Assembly: GCA_002327905.1 (NCBI GenBank)
Contig: DCUY01000042.1
Coordinates: 1-5,012, forward strand
Reading direction: 5' to 3'
DNA length: 5,012 nucleotides
Source of the DNA: Caldifarciminota bacterium UBA2202
GTDB taxonomy: Bacteria; Hydrothermota; 32-111
The position numbers and the translations under genes were made by a program. The notes under the pieces were generated by a model. It was given only the letters and a program-made list of their open reading frames with translations, was not told the origin of the DNA and searched no databases. Below, piece by piece: positions 4,968 to 5,012 of the stretch. The number at the start of each line of letters is the position of its first letter. Positions within the stretch are counted from its first letter, which is position 1.

Positions 4968-5012
4968 AAACAAAGCATCTATCGGCAGGAAGCCCGGCGC
5001 TCATTCGCACAT
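4968..5012 (+). other. Short tail after hydE, no terminator seen
   Basis: The 45 bases after the hydE stop contain no hairpin followed by a T-run, so transcription may continue beyond the window. One forward frame stays open to the right edge (residues ending KASIGRKPGAHSH), but it has no supported start codon and is too short to assign. Confidence 0.4.

Noticed and set aside
4936..5012. A further gene overlapping the end of hydE in another frame
   Set aside because: The frame is open to the edge, but the only start is a TTG with a poor ribosome binding site, and the visible residues do not identify a family.
4920..5012. Frameshifted HydE C-terminus, suggested by GRKPG in the +1 frame after the stop
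   Set aside because: The in-frame ending VERAGKVLVLERGDRRR already lines up with the usual HydE end, so the GRKPG likeness is probably coincidence.

Overview
The window carries a compact four-gene operon, all on the + strand, for maturation of [FeFe]-hydrogenase. It is preceded by about 900 bases of repeat-rich noncoding DNA and a strong promoter with a structured-looking leader. The gene order is a TM1266-type putative regulator (1083-1340), hydG (1337-2731), hydF (2741-3976) and hydE (start best placed at 3963, end 4967). No hydrogenase structural gene (hydA) lies in the window.

The organism should be an anaerobic, H2-metabolising bacterium with a moderately AT-rich genome (many AGA and ATA codons). 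HydE, HydF and HydG together are needed to build the H-cluster 2Fe subsite, and HydE and HydG are oxygen-sensitive radical SAM enzymes. I cannot name the phylum. The upstream mixture of heptamer arrays and decayed intergenic repeats resembles what is seen in repeat-rich environmental anaerobes, but this is an impression and not an identification.

Layout. Bases 1-905 are noncoding. Two diverged copies of a roughly 340-base element (2-344 and 568-900) lie in direct orientation, each with a conserved 10-bp inverted repeat in its middle and a hairpin near its right end. Between them are a small dispersed-repeat-like palindrome (398-430) and two neighbouring 7-base tandem arrays (481-514 and 526-580). 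Just after copy B comes a promoter with perfect TTGACA and TATAAT boxes and a 16-bp spacer (906-933). A leader of about 140 nt follows (about 940-1082). It can form an 8-bp perfect stem, a competing upstream stem, and a hairpin that covers the ribosome binding site of the first gene. I could not match this leader to a riboswitch class from memory, and it is the most interesting part of the window.

How the genes work together (established for the families): HydG cleaves tyrosine to give CO and cyanide, delivered as an Fe(CO)2(CN)-cysteine synthon. HydE processes that synthon. HydF, a GTPase with an iron-sulfur cluster, is the scaffold that carries the 2Fe precursor to apo-HydA. The small first protein belongs to a family that co-occurs with this system, but its function is unproven. 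Overlapping or nearly touching genes, each with a good Shine-Dalgarno sequence, indicate one co-transcribed and translationally coupled unit.
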